Shown: positions 48,203-56,947, numbered from the stretch's first letter. The stretch: 64,000 nucleotides of DNA from Blautia luti (GCF_033096465.1 NZ_AP028156.1:839501-903500), one strand, 5' to 3'. The notes: generated by a model from the letters alone, not told the origin. Translations and numbers: made by a program.

Positions 48203-49174
48203 ATGAAAGATAGAGAGGCAGAGTTTATGCGTTTTTTAAATGAATTACATGAGGGAGACAGAATCAGCGGGATTTATCTGTGCAAGCAGAAACAGTCCGC
48301 TGTAACAAAGAACGGAAAACCGTATGAGAACATTATTCTTCAGGATAAGACCGGCATCATGGACGGTAAGATCTGGGACCCGAATTCCCTGGGAATTGAT
48401 GATTTTGATGCACTGGACTACATTGATGTAGTGGGAGATGTGACCAGCTTTGCAGGTGCCATGCAGCTGAATATCAAGCGTGTGCGCAAGGCAGCAGAGG
48501 ATGAGTATGATCCTGCAGATTATCTTCCTGTAAGTGAGAACAGCACAGATGACATGTACAGTCAGTTAAAAGCATTTATTGGCAGTGTAGAGAATACATA
48601 TCTGTCTGCACTGCTGAAGAAACTGTTTATAGAAGATGAGGAATTTATCAAAGCATTCGAGGGACATTCCGCAGCGAAGACCGTGCATCATGGATTTATC
48701 GGAGGTCTGATGGAGCATACACTTGGAGTTACCAGACTCTGCGATTATATGTCAAAAGCATATCCCGTCATTAACAGAGACCTGCTGATCACAGCATCAC
48801 TGCTTCACGACATCGGAAAAACAAAAGAATTATCCTCATTCCCGTTAAACGACTATACAGACGAAGGCCAGCTTCTTGGACACATTTATATCGGTGCTCA
48901 GATGATTTCCGACCTGGCAGGTCAGATCCCGGAATTCCCGGAGGTACTTAAGAATGAGCTGATCCACTGTATCCTTGCTCATCATGGCGAACTGGAATAC
49001 GGCTCACCGAAGAAACCTGCACTTGTAGAAGCAGTAGCTCTGAATCTTGCAGACAACACAGATGCAAGAATGGAAACCATCACAGAGATTTTTGCCGCAG
49101 ATAAGGGTAAGAAAGAATGGCTCGGATACAACAGACTGTTTGAGTCAAACTTAAGAAGAACAGATGAGGTGTAA
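48203..49174 (+). CDS. yhaM: 3'-5' exoribonuclease YhaM-like
   Basis: 323 residues. An N-terminal OB-fold (GDRISGIYLCKQKQSAVTKNGKPYENI .. DGKIWD) binds nucleic acid. The C-terminal HD-domain phosphohydrolase has HGGLMEHTLGV-like and SLLHDIGKTKEL motifs supplying the metal ligands, and CILAHHGELEYGSP. YhaM-type enzymes trim RNA (and DNA) 3' ends. ATG 48203 follows AAAAGAGATGA; an in-frame ATG at 48227 with GAGAGG upstream is the alternative. It ends six bases before rlmD, so the two are cotranscribed. Confidence 0.92.
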   Translation: MKDREAEFMRFLNELHEGDRISGIYLCKQKQSAVTKNGKPYENIILQDKTGIMDGKIWDPNSLGIDDFDALDYIDVVGDVTSFAGAMQLNIKRVRKAAEDEYDPADYLPVSENSTDDMYSQLKAFIGSVENTYLSALLKKLFIEDEEFIKAFEGHSAAKTVHHGFIGGLMEHTLGVTRLCDYMSKAYPVINRDLLITASLLHDIGKTKELSSFPLNDYTDEGQLLGHIYIGAQMISDLAGQIPEFPEVLKNELIHCILAHHGELEYGSPKKPALVEAVALNLADNTDARMETITEIFAADKGKKEWLGYNRLFESNLRRTDEV

Positions 49175-49179
49175 TCTTT

Positions 49180-50820
49180 ATGGAATTTCGTAAGAACGAT
49201 CTTGTTACGTTAGAGATAGAAGATTGCGGAATTGACGGTGAAGGTATCGGAAAAGCCGATGGCTTCACCGTTTTTGTCAAGGACGCAGTAATCGGAGATA
49301 AAGTAACAGCTAAAATTATTAAAGCAAAGAAAAATTACGGTTACGGCCGTCTGATGGAGGTACTCAAGCCATCTCCATATAGAGTAGAACCGAAATGTGC
49401 CTTCGCCCGTCAGTGCGGTGGCTGCCAGCTTCAGGCACTTTCCTATGACCAGCAGCTTGTATTTAAGACCAATAAAGTCAAAGGTCATCTGGAGCGCATC
49501 GGAGGATTTACAGATATCCCTATGGAGCCGATCATTGGCATGGACGAGCTTTTCCATTACAGAAACAAAGCACAGTTCCCTGTAGGCAGAAATAAAGAGG
49601 GAAAAATCGTCACAGGTTTCTATGCGGGAAGAACCCACAATATTATTGAAAATCGTGACTGCGCACTTGGCGTAGCTGAGAATAAAGAAGTTCTGGACCG
49701 TGTGATCGCACATATGGAGAAATATGGGATTGAGCCGTATAATGAAGCAACTGGAAAAGGACTGGTACGCCATATCCTGATCCGTTACGGATATTTCACA
49801 AAAGAAGTAATGGTCTGTCTGATCCTGAACGGAAATAAAATATCGAAAGAAAATGTGCTGGTAGAATCCCTGCGTGAAATCCCGGGAATGACAAGCATTA
49901 CCATCAACGTAAATAAGAAACGCAGCAACGTGATCCTCGGCGAAGAAATCCGACTGCTCTGGGGACAGGAATACATCACCGACAAGATCGGAGATATTTC
50001 CTATCAGATATCCCCACTCTCTTTCTACCAGGTAAACCCAAGACAGACACAGAAACTCTATGCAAAAGCACTGGAATATGCAGACCTCCATGGCGAGGAA
50101 ACTGTCTGGGATCTCTACTGCGGAATCGGAACAATCTCACTGTTCCTGGCACAGAAAGCGAAATTCGTCCGCGGTGTAGAAATCGTTCCGGCGGCGATTG
50201 AGAATGCGAAAGAAAATGCAAAGCTTAACGGGTTGGAGAATACGGAATTCTTTGTTGGCAAAGCGGAAGAAGTACTGCCGAGAGAATATAAGAAAAATGG
50301 TGTTTATGCGGATGTTATCGTTGTAGATCCACCTAGAAAGGGATGCGATGAGACATTGCTGGAGACTATGGTTGAGATGAATCCGGAGAGGATTGTATAC
50401 GTCAGCTGCGATAGTGCTACGTTGGCTAGAGACTTGAAGTATTTGTGTGAGAGAGGGTATGAACTTCGCAAGGTCTGTGCGGTTGATCAGTTTGGGATGA
50501 CTGTGCATGTGGAGACGGTTGTTTTGCTTTCCAAGGGAGAAATCGACTCAAAGAAGGTGCGGGTGGAGTTCTCGCTGGAAGATATGGATATGTCCGGCTT
50601 CCAGAAGGGCGCGACTTATGAGCAGATCAAGGCGTATGTGTTGGAGCATACCGGTTTGAAGGTATCTTCCCTGTACATCTCACAGATAAAGCGCAAGTGC
50701 GGGCTGGATGTGGGGCAAAATTATAACCTGTCAAAGAAGGAAGATGCCAAAGTGCCAAAATGTCCGCCGGAGAAGGAAGCGGCGATCAGGGATGCGTTGA
50801 AATATTTTCAGATGATTTAA
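49180..50820 (+). CDS. rlmD: 23S rRNA (uracil-C5)-methyltransferase RlmD with an added C-terminal tail
   Basis: 546 residues. An N-terminal TRAM domain (residues 1-65) is followed by the iron-sulphur cysteines Cys73, Cys79 and Cys82 (CAFARQCGGC), the SAM-binding DLYCGIGTISLFLAQKA, DPPRKGCDE, and the catalytic Cys410 in VSCDSATLARDL. It methylates U1939-type positions of 23S rRNA. After VETVVLLS (about residue 446) comes a 100-residue basic tail (KVSSLYISQIKRKCGLDV ..) not needed for the fold. A decayed homologue of this tail lies at 60.9-61.2 kb beyond the serine recombinase. Codon use turns G-ending from about 50200. I infer that the tail was supplied by the integrated element. Confidence 0.92.
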   Translation: MEFRKNDLVTLEIEDCGIDGEGIGKADGFTVFVKDAVIGDKVTAKIIKAKKNYGYGRLMEVLKPSPYRVEPKCAFARQCGGCQLQALSYDQQLVFKTNKVKGHLERIGGFTDIPMEPIIGMDELFHYRNKAQFPVGRNKEGKIVTGFYAGRTHNIIENRDCALGVAENKEVLDRVIAHMEKYGIEPYNEATGKGLVRHILIRYGYFTKEVMVCLILNGNKISKENVLVESLREIPGMTSITINVNKKRSNVILGEEIRLLWGQEYITDKIGDISYQISPLSFYQVNPRQTQKLYAKALEYADLHGEETVWDLYCGIGTISLFLAQKAKFVRGVEIVPAAIENAKENAKLNGLENTEFFVGKAEEVLPREYKKNGVYADVIVVDPPRKGCDETLLETMVEMNPERIVYVSCDSATLARDLKYLCERGYELRKVCAVDQFGMTVHVETVVLLSKGEIDSKKVRVEFSLEDMDMSGFQKGATYEQIKAYVLEHTGLKVSSLYISQIKRKCGLDVGQNYNLSKKEDAKVPKCPPEKEAAIRDALKYFQMI

Positions 50821-50835
50821 GAGTCTATTGAGCAA

Positions 50836-50870
50836 AAAAGCAGTAAATCAATTTCAGATTTACTGCTTTT
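50836..50870. terminator. Terminator after rlmD
   Basis: AAAAGCAGTAAATC and GATTTACTGCTTTT form a 14-bp stem around AATTTCA-type loop bases, with A and T tracts on both sides, so it can serve convergent genes. Confidence 0.9.
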
Positions 50871-50962
50871 GCTGGCCGGGCCGGTGAGCTACGAGCATTC
50901 ATGACTTTTTGATAACTTGTTCCATACTGATATATTAAGCGGAAAGTTGTGGCCCTGTATTT

Positions 50963-51247
50963 TCAGAGGGAAACGAATGCTCCTTGAATATATCCCACAA
51001 AATATGCCATCGCTATACTCAGTGCAATGCAACATATACATAGTATTTCAGCAATTACCTTTTTTTCGATTATTTCATTTATGGACTTTCCGTAATCAAT
51101 AGTAGACCATACCATTGAAAGCAAAAATAGAATTGAAATCCATTGAGTATGAAATGATAGTCCCATGCTAACAAATACATAGTTTGAGATGATGTAAAAA
51201 GCGCTTCTGACTACAACTTCTGTCACTTTTACAATCCGATTTCTCAT
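50963..51247 (-). CDS. Small membrane protein in the PadR operon
   Basis: 94 residues starting MRNRIVKVTEVV at 51247, preceded by AGAGAGGGAG; an upstream in-frame ATG at 51286 lacks such a site. Two or three hydrophobic helices are apparent (SAFYIISNYVFVSMGL, WISILFLLSMVW and IAEILCICCIALSIAMAYFVGY). No family recognised. It is the last of four minus-strand genes headed by a PadR regulator, so it may be part of a small envelope-response module. A 160-base GC-rich stretch with several hairpins separates it from the lipoprotein gene. Confidence 0.6.
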   Translation of the reverse strand: MRNRIVKVTEVVVRSAFYIISNYVFVSMGLSFHTQWISILFLLSMVWSTIDYGKSINEIIEKKVIAEILCICCIALSIAMAYFVGYIQGAFVSL

Positions 51248-51274
51248 AGAATTCTCCCTCTCTGATAATACTGT

Positions 51275-51408
51275 GGGCGGCAGCACTCCTTGCTGTCGCC
51301 CCTTGATTGCCTATCTGCAAAGGCGGGCGGGGCTGTCAACGGCGGCGCTTGCGCCGTTCATCTTGACCGTTGACTGGCTCGGCTGGCTTTGCTATTCCGT
51401 GATCTCTT
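51275..51408. other. GC-rich hairpin-containing intergenic segment
   Basis: Contains GGCGGCAGCACTCC/TGCTGTCGCC-type pairing and AACGGCGGCGCTTGCGCCGTT, a tight 8-bp hairpin. It is markedly more GC-rich than the flanking AT-rich genes and may be a terminator or an old insertion scar. No coding potential is seen. Confidence 0.4.
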
Positions 51409-51852
51409 TCAGTTATTGTCAAAGGAAATGTAGATAGTTAGACTATTGGGTATGTAGCTGATACTTAACCACTTTTCGTCGTTTGATAAAAGTGTCCCGA
51501 TAGAAACATAGTTTTCTCCCTCGATTTCCTCTGACACATTTTCAATTACGGAAAAGCCTTCTTGGTTCAAAAGCTCCATATACTCGTTATAGTCGTTTTC
51601 GCTAATACCGGTAAGGTTGATATTACAATTCTCATGTTCTGTATCAAGTGTAGCCCATGCAACCGTACCAGGCGCAACAGGAAGCCCCTCTGTGTACTCA
51701 TTCTCAGGCCAAACACCCTCGTCCAATTTTGTAACACTATTAGATTGCGTATTGTTCTCATTGCTTGTCGGTGTAGATGAGGTATTTTGATTAGAACACG
51801 CAGCCAAAAAAATCATAATCATGATTGTGAATACAGAAATATATTTCTTCAT
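51409..51852 (-). CDS. Lipoprotein of unknown function
   Basis: 147 residues. The signal peptide ends in the lipobox LAAC (MKKYISVFTIMIMIFLAAC), so Cys19 should be lipid-anchored outside the membrane. A Ser/Thr/Asn-rich linker follows, then a compact domain with VAWATLDTEHENCNINLTGISENDYNEYM and YVSIGTLLSNDEKWLSISYIP. The family is not recognised. AGGAGGT precedes the ATG; the upstream gene ends three bases away, so it is in the PadR operon. AT-rich codon use differs from the GC-rich IME core. Confidence 0.8.
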   Translation of the reverse strand: MKKYISVFTIMIMIFLAACSNQNTSSTPTSNENNTQSNSVTKLDEGVWPENEYTEGLPVAPGTVAWATLDTEHENCNINLTGISENDYNEYMELLNQEGFSVIENVSEEIEGENYVSIGTLLSNDEKWLSISYIPNSLTIYISFDNN

Positions 51853-51855
51853 TGG

Positions 51856-52314
51856 TTACCTCCTGTTTTTGTGTATGGTTCGGATAATTAACAAAAGAGC
51901 AATAGCTGTTGCTGCAAACCCAATAGCCAAAAGGATTTGCGAAATATCAAAGGCAAACGCGCCCTCAATCTGTATATTTGTTGTCGCGTCGGCTTGTCCG
52001 ATTGCTCCTTCTGGTACTTTTCCTGATTGTGTAACAGCATATACCGAAAAGGCAGCAGCCGCGATAACAAGCGCAGCAAGAGTAGAAATGATACCGTTCC
52101 TTTTTTTCGATTTGGTGTTATCAATGCCAAACTGTTCTGCGGTGCTGTCTGCAAATTCTTTTGGCGTCCCCAAACGCTGGATAATCTGCTGCTCTGTTTC
52201 TCCATGCTCCATAGCAGACGCAAAAACTTCATTCAAGTCACGTACAACCTCTTTTTTCATTTTGCGTGGTAAAGATAGTTCCTTTTCAACCTGTTTGATA
52301 TATTGTTCTTTCAT
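51856..52314 (-). CDS. HAAS-domain (DUF1700-like) membrane protein
   Basis: 152 residues. The N-terminal 65 residues (KQVEKELSLPRKMKKEVVRDLNEVFASAM .. IIQRLGTPKEFA) match the HAAS signalling helical bundle commonly encoded next to PadR regulators. Two transmembrane helices follow (ISTLAALVIAAAAFSVYAV and ILLAIGFAATAIALLLIIRTI). PadR-HAAS pairs often form an autoregulated membrane-stress circuit. It overlaps the PadR gene by four bases. Confidence 0.85.
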   Translation of the reverse strand: MKEQYIKQVEKELSLPRKMKKEVVRDLNEVFASAMEHGETEQQIIQRLGTPKEFADSTAEQFGIDNTKSKKRNGIISTLAALVIAAAAFSVYAVTQSGKVPEGAIGQADATTNIQIEGAFAFDISQILLAIGFAATAIALLLIIRTIHKNRR

Positions 52315-52670
52315 TTGGATACCCTCGCTTGTTGATAACTTTCTATAAAGCCGTTTACGCAGTTTTCATAGCTTGACCAAAATAAGATTAGTTCATCAAG
52401 TACATTCCTGCCTTTATCCGTTAAAGAATAATACTTTTTTGAGCCGCCATTTGCCGCAGCCGGAGCCAATCGGCATTTGATTAGTTCTGCTTCCTGCAAA
52501 CGATACAAAATGGGGTAAATGGTTCCCTCTTTCGCATATCCCAAAACAGACGCACTATTGTTCAATTCAGTTATAATTTCATATCCATAAGTCTCCTTGC
52601 GTCCGATTAGGCATAAAAGTATCATTTCCAGAGAGCCTTTTTTGAATTGCTGGACATATTTGTTATTCAT
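52311..52670 (-). CDS. PadR-family transcriptional regulator
   Basis: 119 residues. It starts NNKYVQQFKKGSLEMILLCLIGRKETYGYEI, the winged helix with KEGTIYPILYRLQEAELIKC as recognition and wing, then GGSKKYYSLTDKGRNVLDEL and a C-terminal dimer helix. PadR proteins usually repress their own operon, here the HAAS protein, lipoprotein and small membrane protein. It is the promoter-proximal gene of the four. Confidence 0.93.
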   Translation of the reverse strand: MNNKYVQQFKKGSLEMILLCLIGRKETYGYEIITELNNSASVLGYAKEGTIYPILYRLQEAELIKCRLAPAAANGGSKKYYSLTDKGRNVLDELILFWSSYENCVNGFIESYQQARVSK

Positions 52671-53232
52671 ATCGTCGCCTCTCTTTAGCTTTGCTATTTA
52701 GGCTCGCTAAGTAGCAACTATATTATATCTCTTCCGAAGTATCAGAGTCAATAGGCTTAACGAAAAAGTTACAAGATGTCTGTGTAAGGTAATGACAGAA
52801 TAGCGGTGTGCTGGCGAACTATGCTTTATTTTGTTTTTTATCTAAATCATTCAATAGGGCGGTAGCATCCCTATTGGCAAGGGGATTCCAAAAGGGAACA
52901 GCGTTCTCCTTTGTCTGGGGTGTTCAGAGGGGATAGTGTTCCCCTTTGACCGGAAGAATCCAAAGAAACCGGCGGTTTCGTGGCACACGATTTTCCGTAG
53001 GAAAGTCTAGTGTGTTATACCTTTGTGGAGCAGATGGCAGCCGGAATTGTAGCACACCCTGAAAAGTGTGGCCACAGTTGCGGCGTTCTGGCAGGAAAGG
53101 TTGCCCCTTGCGGGGCAGCATAAGCGACAGAAAAAGGCTGGCAGGCGGTGCGGGCAAGCACTGTCTGTCAGCCGTGTCATTTGCGGAACAAAGGTATATC
53201 AAAGCCCCCGTCAGCCGCTGCTTCCCATCGTA
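52671..53232. repeat. Non-coding region with two tandem hairpin repeats
   Basis: Two related hairpins of about 25 bases lie at 52894-52918 (GGGAACAGCGTTCTCC..) and 52929-52953 (GGGGATAGTGTTCCCC..), agreeing at about 18 of 25 positions, each followed by CTTTG. GC content rises from here to the right, so the region may mark the seam between the AT-rich cargo and the GC-rich IME core. Short open frames here look spurious. Confidence 0.5.
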
Positions 53233-53895
53233 TCAGAACCACCACGGCAGCTTTCCGCGCAGGCTGTCCATCGCCTCGCCCTCCACCTTCTTTGTCCAGC
53301 TCTCGCTGAGATGGAAATGGAGCGCCGCGCCGATCAGCGGGTGCTCGATTCCATCGGTAAAGCCATAGCGGTACAGCAGATAGGTCTGCTCTCTGGCTGT
53401 CAGCTTGTCCAGCGCCGCATACAATTCTATCAGCTGCTCTTTTTGGATATAGATTTGCTCCGGCGTTTGGGTGTGAGGGTCGGCTATGGCTTCGATCCGC
53501 AGCATCCGTTCATCCTCTGAGAGAACGTCATCCAGATATACTCTCTGGAAGCCGGGGCCGTCTTTCTTATCCACCATCCGTTGCTCAAATAAACCGAGGG
53601 CGGCGCGGATGCAGTCCGTCATGGCGTTGCGGAGCGCCGGTGCTGCATAGGTCAGAAATTTCATGCCCCGTCCGGCATCAAACAAAGGGATCGCGTTCAG
53701 CAGGCCGATACTTCCCTCCTGCATCAAATCATCCAAATCAATTCCAATATCATTTTCATCCAGCCCCATGTTTCGGTATTGCTCCAGCGCAATTTTTCGG
53801 ATGAATCCCAGATTCTTTTCCAGCAGAATGTCACGGGCAGCCGTATCCCCTTTCTGTGCCAGTCTGCACAGCTGCTCATTGCTCCGGGTCGGCAT
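53233..53895 (-). CDS. RNA polymerase sigma-70-like factor of the mobile element
   Basis: 220 residues. Region 2 reads NLGFIRKIALEQYR .. IDLDDLMQEGSIGLLNAIPLFDAGRGMKFLTYAAPALRNAM, the core-binding and -10-recognition segment. Region 4-like sequence follows (LDKLTAREQTYLLYRYGF .. ESWTKKVEGEAMDSLR). It may direct transcription of element genes or act as a regulator. It is expressed with, and overlaps by 20 bases, the XRE-type gene upstream. GC-rich codon use matches the IME core. Confidence 0.88.
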   Translation of the reverse strand: MPTRSNEQLCRLAQKGDTAARDILLEKNLGFIRKIALEQYRNMGLDENDIGIDLDDLMQEGSIGLLNAIPLFDAGRGMKFLTYAAPALRNAMTDCIRAALGLFEQRMVDKKDGPGFQRVYLDDVLSEDERMLRIEAIADPHTQTPEQIYIQKEQLIELYAALDKLTAREQTYLLYRYGFTDGIEHPLIGAALHFHLSESWTKKVEGEAMDSLRGKLPWWF

Positions 53896-54715
53896 TTTGC
53901 TTCTCCTGCGCGTGGTCTAAGGTGGATTGGAGAAATTCCGTCAGCGCCTGACCGAACTTGTCTAATGCTTCCTTTTGCACACCGTCCATCCCCGCTGCGC
54001 TCTGGGTGACGGCGGCGGAAATCATTTCGGGCGTGATGGTCGGAGTATGAACATCCGCCCCTTTGGTGAGTTCGGTAAACATCTGCTGAGTGATGCCCTT
54101 GGTCAAGGACTGCGCTGCTGTGAAATCGTTGCCGATCTCTTTCTTCACTTCCCGTAGCGCCGCCATAAATGTGTTCTGTATCATCGTCAGGTCTGCCTGA
54201 TATACGGGAACTTTCTGCCGGTTGACAGTTCTGGCCGCCTGCACCGCAGCGTCTGTTTTATTGTTTCGGCGCAGCATGGCGCTGAGAGTAGTAAGCATCT
54301 GGTTCTGTCCGGCGAAACCGGCGGCCAGCGTATCGTCAAAATATTGCTCAATCATATAGGTGACTTCTGCAAAGCGAGGGCTTTCCAAAAGGCGGTTGAC
54401 GATCTCTGCATTGGCTTTTCCGGTGTACAGATTCCGCGCCGCCTGCACCGACAGGCCCAGTTCTTCAATATCAAAATTTGTCCGGTCGGGCGTGTTGACT
54501 TCCCCCAGCAGGAAATCTGTGGAGACTTCAAACACTTTCGCAATGCGGAGCAAATGTTCTGTGCTGATCTTATCAGTCTTACCGCTGACAAACCGGCTGA
54601 TGGCGCTCTCGGTGCTGCCGATGCGGGTCGCCAGCTGTGCCTGGGTAATTTTATGTTCCTTCATAAGCTCCTGCATCCGCTGCCGGATATTGCCGGGCAG
54701 ATAGGCTCCCTCCAT
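53876..54715 (-). CDS. XRE-family regulator with a long C-terminal domain
   Basis: 279 residues from ATG 54715, preceded by AGAGAGGTG; a GTG at 54724 overlaps that site. The N-terminal helix-turn-helix covers about residues 8-68 (MKEHKITQAQLATRIGSTESAISRFVSGKTDKIS). A helical region of about 200 residues of unknown function follows, which could sense a signal or bind the sigma factor. It is divergent from the primase genes and overlaps the sigma gene, so it is a good candidate for controlling element excision or replication. Confidence 0.85.
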   Translation of the reverse strand: MEGAYLPGNIRQRMQELMKEHKITQAQLATRIGSTESAISRFVSGKTDKISTEHLLRIAKVFEVSTDFLLGEVNTPDRTNFDIEELGLSVQAARNLYTGKANAEIVNRLLESPRFAEVTYMIEQYFDDTLAAGFAGQNQMLTTLSAMLRRNNKTDAAVQAARTVNRQKVPVYQADLTMIQNTFMAALREVKKEIGNDFTAAQSLTKGITQQMFTELTKGADVHTPTITPEMISAAVTQSAAGMDGVQKEALDKFGQALTEFLQSTLDHAQEKQNADPEQ

Positions 54716-54796
54716 GTGACGCACCTCTCTTCTGAAAACTCTCTTTATCCATTATACCTGATAAAACCAGCGCGGGCAAATGCTTTCCGCTGGCTT

Positions 54797-54846
54797 CGCC
54801 GCTCTGAGGTCTTGCATTTTTGCAAGATTTCAGGGCGGCGTTTTTT
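54797..54846 (+). terminator. Strong terminator ahead of the primase operon
   Basis: CGCCGCTCTGA and TCAGGGCGGCG, extended inside by TCTTGCA/TGCAAGA, form a long hairpin followed by six T residues. It lies between divergent genes, where no obvious plus-strand transcript would reach it except one starting within the preceding 80 bases. Confidence 0.85.
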
Positions 54847-54852
54847 CATTTC

Positions 54853-54882
54853 TTGCACTTTTAGCGGATTTTTCGGTTTATA
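54853..54882 (+). promoter_or_regulatory. Probable promoter of the primase operon
   Basis: TTGCAC (54853-54858), 18 bases, TTTATA (54877-54882), immediately downstream of the terminator and 66 bases before the first ATG. Confidence 0.5.
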
Positions 54883-54948
54883 GGCTTTTTCCCCGTATAT
54901 TCAGGCAGACGGGCAGATACCGTCAATAAATAATGGAGGACAAAGCCT

Positions 54949-55569
54949 ATGAATTTATTTGAAACTGTAAAATCCGCTGTCACCGTGAAGCAGGCCGCCG
55001 AATACTACGGCTGTAAGGTCAACCGGGGCGATATGATCTGCTGCCCCTTCCACGATGACCGGCATCCCAGCATGAAGCTGAACAGGGATTATTTCTATTG
55101 CTTTGGCTGCGGGGCTACCGGGGATGTGATCGATTTTGTGGCGCGGCTGTTCGGCCTGAGCAGCTACGAGGCCGCAAAGAAGCTGGCCTATGACTTTGGC
55201 ATCGACCCGGACAAGCCCCCGGCAGCGATGGCTTTGAAAAAGCCCTATCCGCTGGCGCGGGCTTTCCGCAACGATGAGATACACTGCCAGCGGGTGCTCT
55301 GCGATTATCTGCATCTGCTGGAACGCTGGAAGGTCGAATATGCCCCGCAATCGCCGGAGGATGAACTGGATGACCGCTTTGTGGAAGCCTGTCATATGAT
55401 CGAGTATGTAAATGATTTGTTGGACGTTCTCATGTTTGCGGAACTGAAGCAGCGTGTGAAAGCGGTGGATATGCTGCTGAAGGACGGCACTATCACCGCG
55501 CTGGAGCAGCGGCTCAGACGTCTGGAAAAGGAGGTGCAGCACCGTGGCGAAGAACGAGCAATCGCGTGA
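54949..55569 (+). CDS. CHC2 zinc-finger primase-like protein
   Basis: 206 residues. The N-terminal zinc-binding domain has likely ligands Cys32, His35, Cys51 and Cys54 (CCPFHDDRHPS and YCFGCGATGDV), as in DnaG and phage primases. The Toprim catalytic domain is absent, and the C-terminal 100 residues are helical. It presumably recognises the template for the P4-type protein that follows. GGAGGAC precedes the ATG. Its 3' end overlaps the next gene by 26 bases. Confidence 0.9.
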   Translation: MNLFETVKSAVTVKQAAEYYGCKVNRGDMICCPFHDDRHPSMKLNRDYFYCFGCGATGDVIDFVARLFGLSSYEAAKKLAYDFGIDPDKPPAAMALKKPYPLARAFRNDEIHCQRVLCDYLHLLERWKVEYAPQSPEDELDDRFVEACHMIEYVNDLLDVLMFAELKQRVKAVDMLLKDGTITALEQRLRRLEKEVQHRGEERAIA

Positions 55570-56917
55570 GGCCAACCAGCCCATCTGGTTTGACGGCAAG
55601 AGTATCAATGAAGCCCTGTTTTGTGATGATTTTCTCGGCAGACACAAAATCATCTACACAAACGGGGCTTTTTTCACGCCTGATGGCCGCGTGACCGATG
55701 AGCTGCCACTGCGTGGAGAAATTTTTGAGGAACTGAAATGCTGTGCGGTCAGCAATATCCCCCGCAAAATCAGCAATATCGTGGAGCTGATGAAGCTGGC
55801 GGCGCTGGTAGAGGATTTCCCGCCGGAGGCTGACCGCATTCATCTGGCAAACGGCACGTTGTTTCTGGATGGCTCCTTTACGGAGGGAAAACCGGACATC
55901 GTGCGTTGCCGCCTGCCGGTGGCCTATAATCCCGATGCGCCCACGCCGACCCGCTGGCTGGCTTTTCTGGATGGGCTTCTTTACCCGGAGGACATTCCCA
56001 CTTTGCAGGAATATATCGGCTACTGCCTGATCCCCAGCAACAAGGGACAGCGCATGATGGTCATTAAGGGCAATGGCGGCGAGGGTAAGAGCCAGATCGG
56101 CGCGGTGCTGTCCGCCCTGTTCGGCAGCAACATGAAGGACGGCAGCATCGGCAAAATTTCCGAGAACCGTTTTGCCCGCGCTGATCTGGAACACATTCTG
56201 CTGTGTGTCGATGATGATATGCGGATGGAGGCCCTGCGGCAGACCAACTATGTCAAATCCATCGTCACCGCACAGGGTAAAATGGATTTGGAGCGTAAAG
56301 GCAAGCAGAGCTATCAGGGATGGATGTGCGCCCGGCTGCTGGCATTCAGCAATGGCGACTTGCAGGCTCTCTTTGACCGCAGTGATGGCTTTTATCGGCG
56401 GCAGTTGGTGCTGACCGCCAAAGAGAAACCTGCCGACCGTGTGGATGATCCCGACCTGGCAGAGAAGATGAAGGCCGAGGTGGAGGGCATTCTGCTGTGG
56501 GCTTTTGCGGGATTGCAGCGGTTGGTAGCGAACAACTTCAAGTTCACCGAGAGCCAGCGCACCAAAGAGAACCGGGAGGCCGTCAAGCGGGACAACAATA
56601 ACGTGTTTGATTTTCTGGAATCCGAGGGCTATATCCGGCTGAAAGCGGATGCGTCCATCAGTTCAAAGGATTGCTACGACATTTACCGGATGTGGTGCGA
56701 GGAAAATAGCCTGACTGCACTCAAACGCCGCAGCTTCAGCGATGCGCTGGTGGCAGCCTGCGGTAAGTACAATCTGGAACACTGCAACACGATTACCAAT
56801 TCGGCAGGACGCCGGGTATGGGGCTTTATGGGGATCGAGGCAGTGGCAAGGCCGCATATAAACGAGTTTACGGACGCTTCACAGTGTACGTACGTACCGG
56901 AAGACTGGCGGGATTGA
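55544..56917 (+). CDS. P4-type phage/plasmid primase-helicase
   Basis: 457 residues starting at GTG 55544, with AAAAGGAGGTG ahead. The D5_N-like middle is followed by a superfamily-3 helicase: Walker A GNGGEGKSQIGAV at about residues 174-186, LLCVDDDMRMEAL as Walker B and GWMCARLLAFSNG as the C motif. The C-terminus (FDFLESEGYIRL .. LTALKRRSFSDAL) resembles a winged helix that binds an origin. With the CHC2 protein it would replicate the excised element. Confidence 0.9.
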   Translation: MAKNEQSREANQPIWFDGKSINEALFCDDFLGRHKIIYTNGAFFTPDGRVTDELPLRGEIFEELKCCAVSNIPRKISNIVELMKLAALVEDFPPEADRIHLANGTLFLDGSFTEGKPDIVRCRLPVAYNPDAPTPTRWLAFLDGLLYPEDIPTLQEYIGYCLIPSNKGQRMMVIKGNGGEGKSQIGAVLSALFGSNMKDGSIGKISENRFARADLEHILLCVDDDMRMEALRQTNYVKSIVTAQGKMDLERKGKQSYQGWMCARLLAFSNGDLQALFDRSDGFYRRQLVLTAKEKPADRVDDPDLAEKMKAEVEGILLWAFAGLQRLVANNFKFTESQRTKENREAVKRDNNNVFDFLESEGYIRLKADASISSKDCYDIYRMWCEENSLTALKRRSFSDALVAACGKYNLEHCNTITNSAGRRVWGFMGIEAVARPHINEFTDASQCTYVPEDWRD

Positions 56918-56947
56918 TTTCCGATCTGGTCGCCGGTACGTATGTAC
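56886..56947. repeat. Long-spaced inverted repeat after the helicase gene
   Basis: GTACGTACGTACCGG (56886-56900) and CCGGTACGTATGTAC (56933-56947) are complementary with one mismatch, 32 bases apart, spanning the helicase stop codon. No T tract follows. The repeated GTAC units and position suggest an origin or regulator site. Confidence 0.55.

Noticed and set aside
53068..53520. 150-codon plus-strand frame overlapping the sigma factor gene
   Set aside because: Its second half is antisense to the sigma factor region 4, which is well supported.
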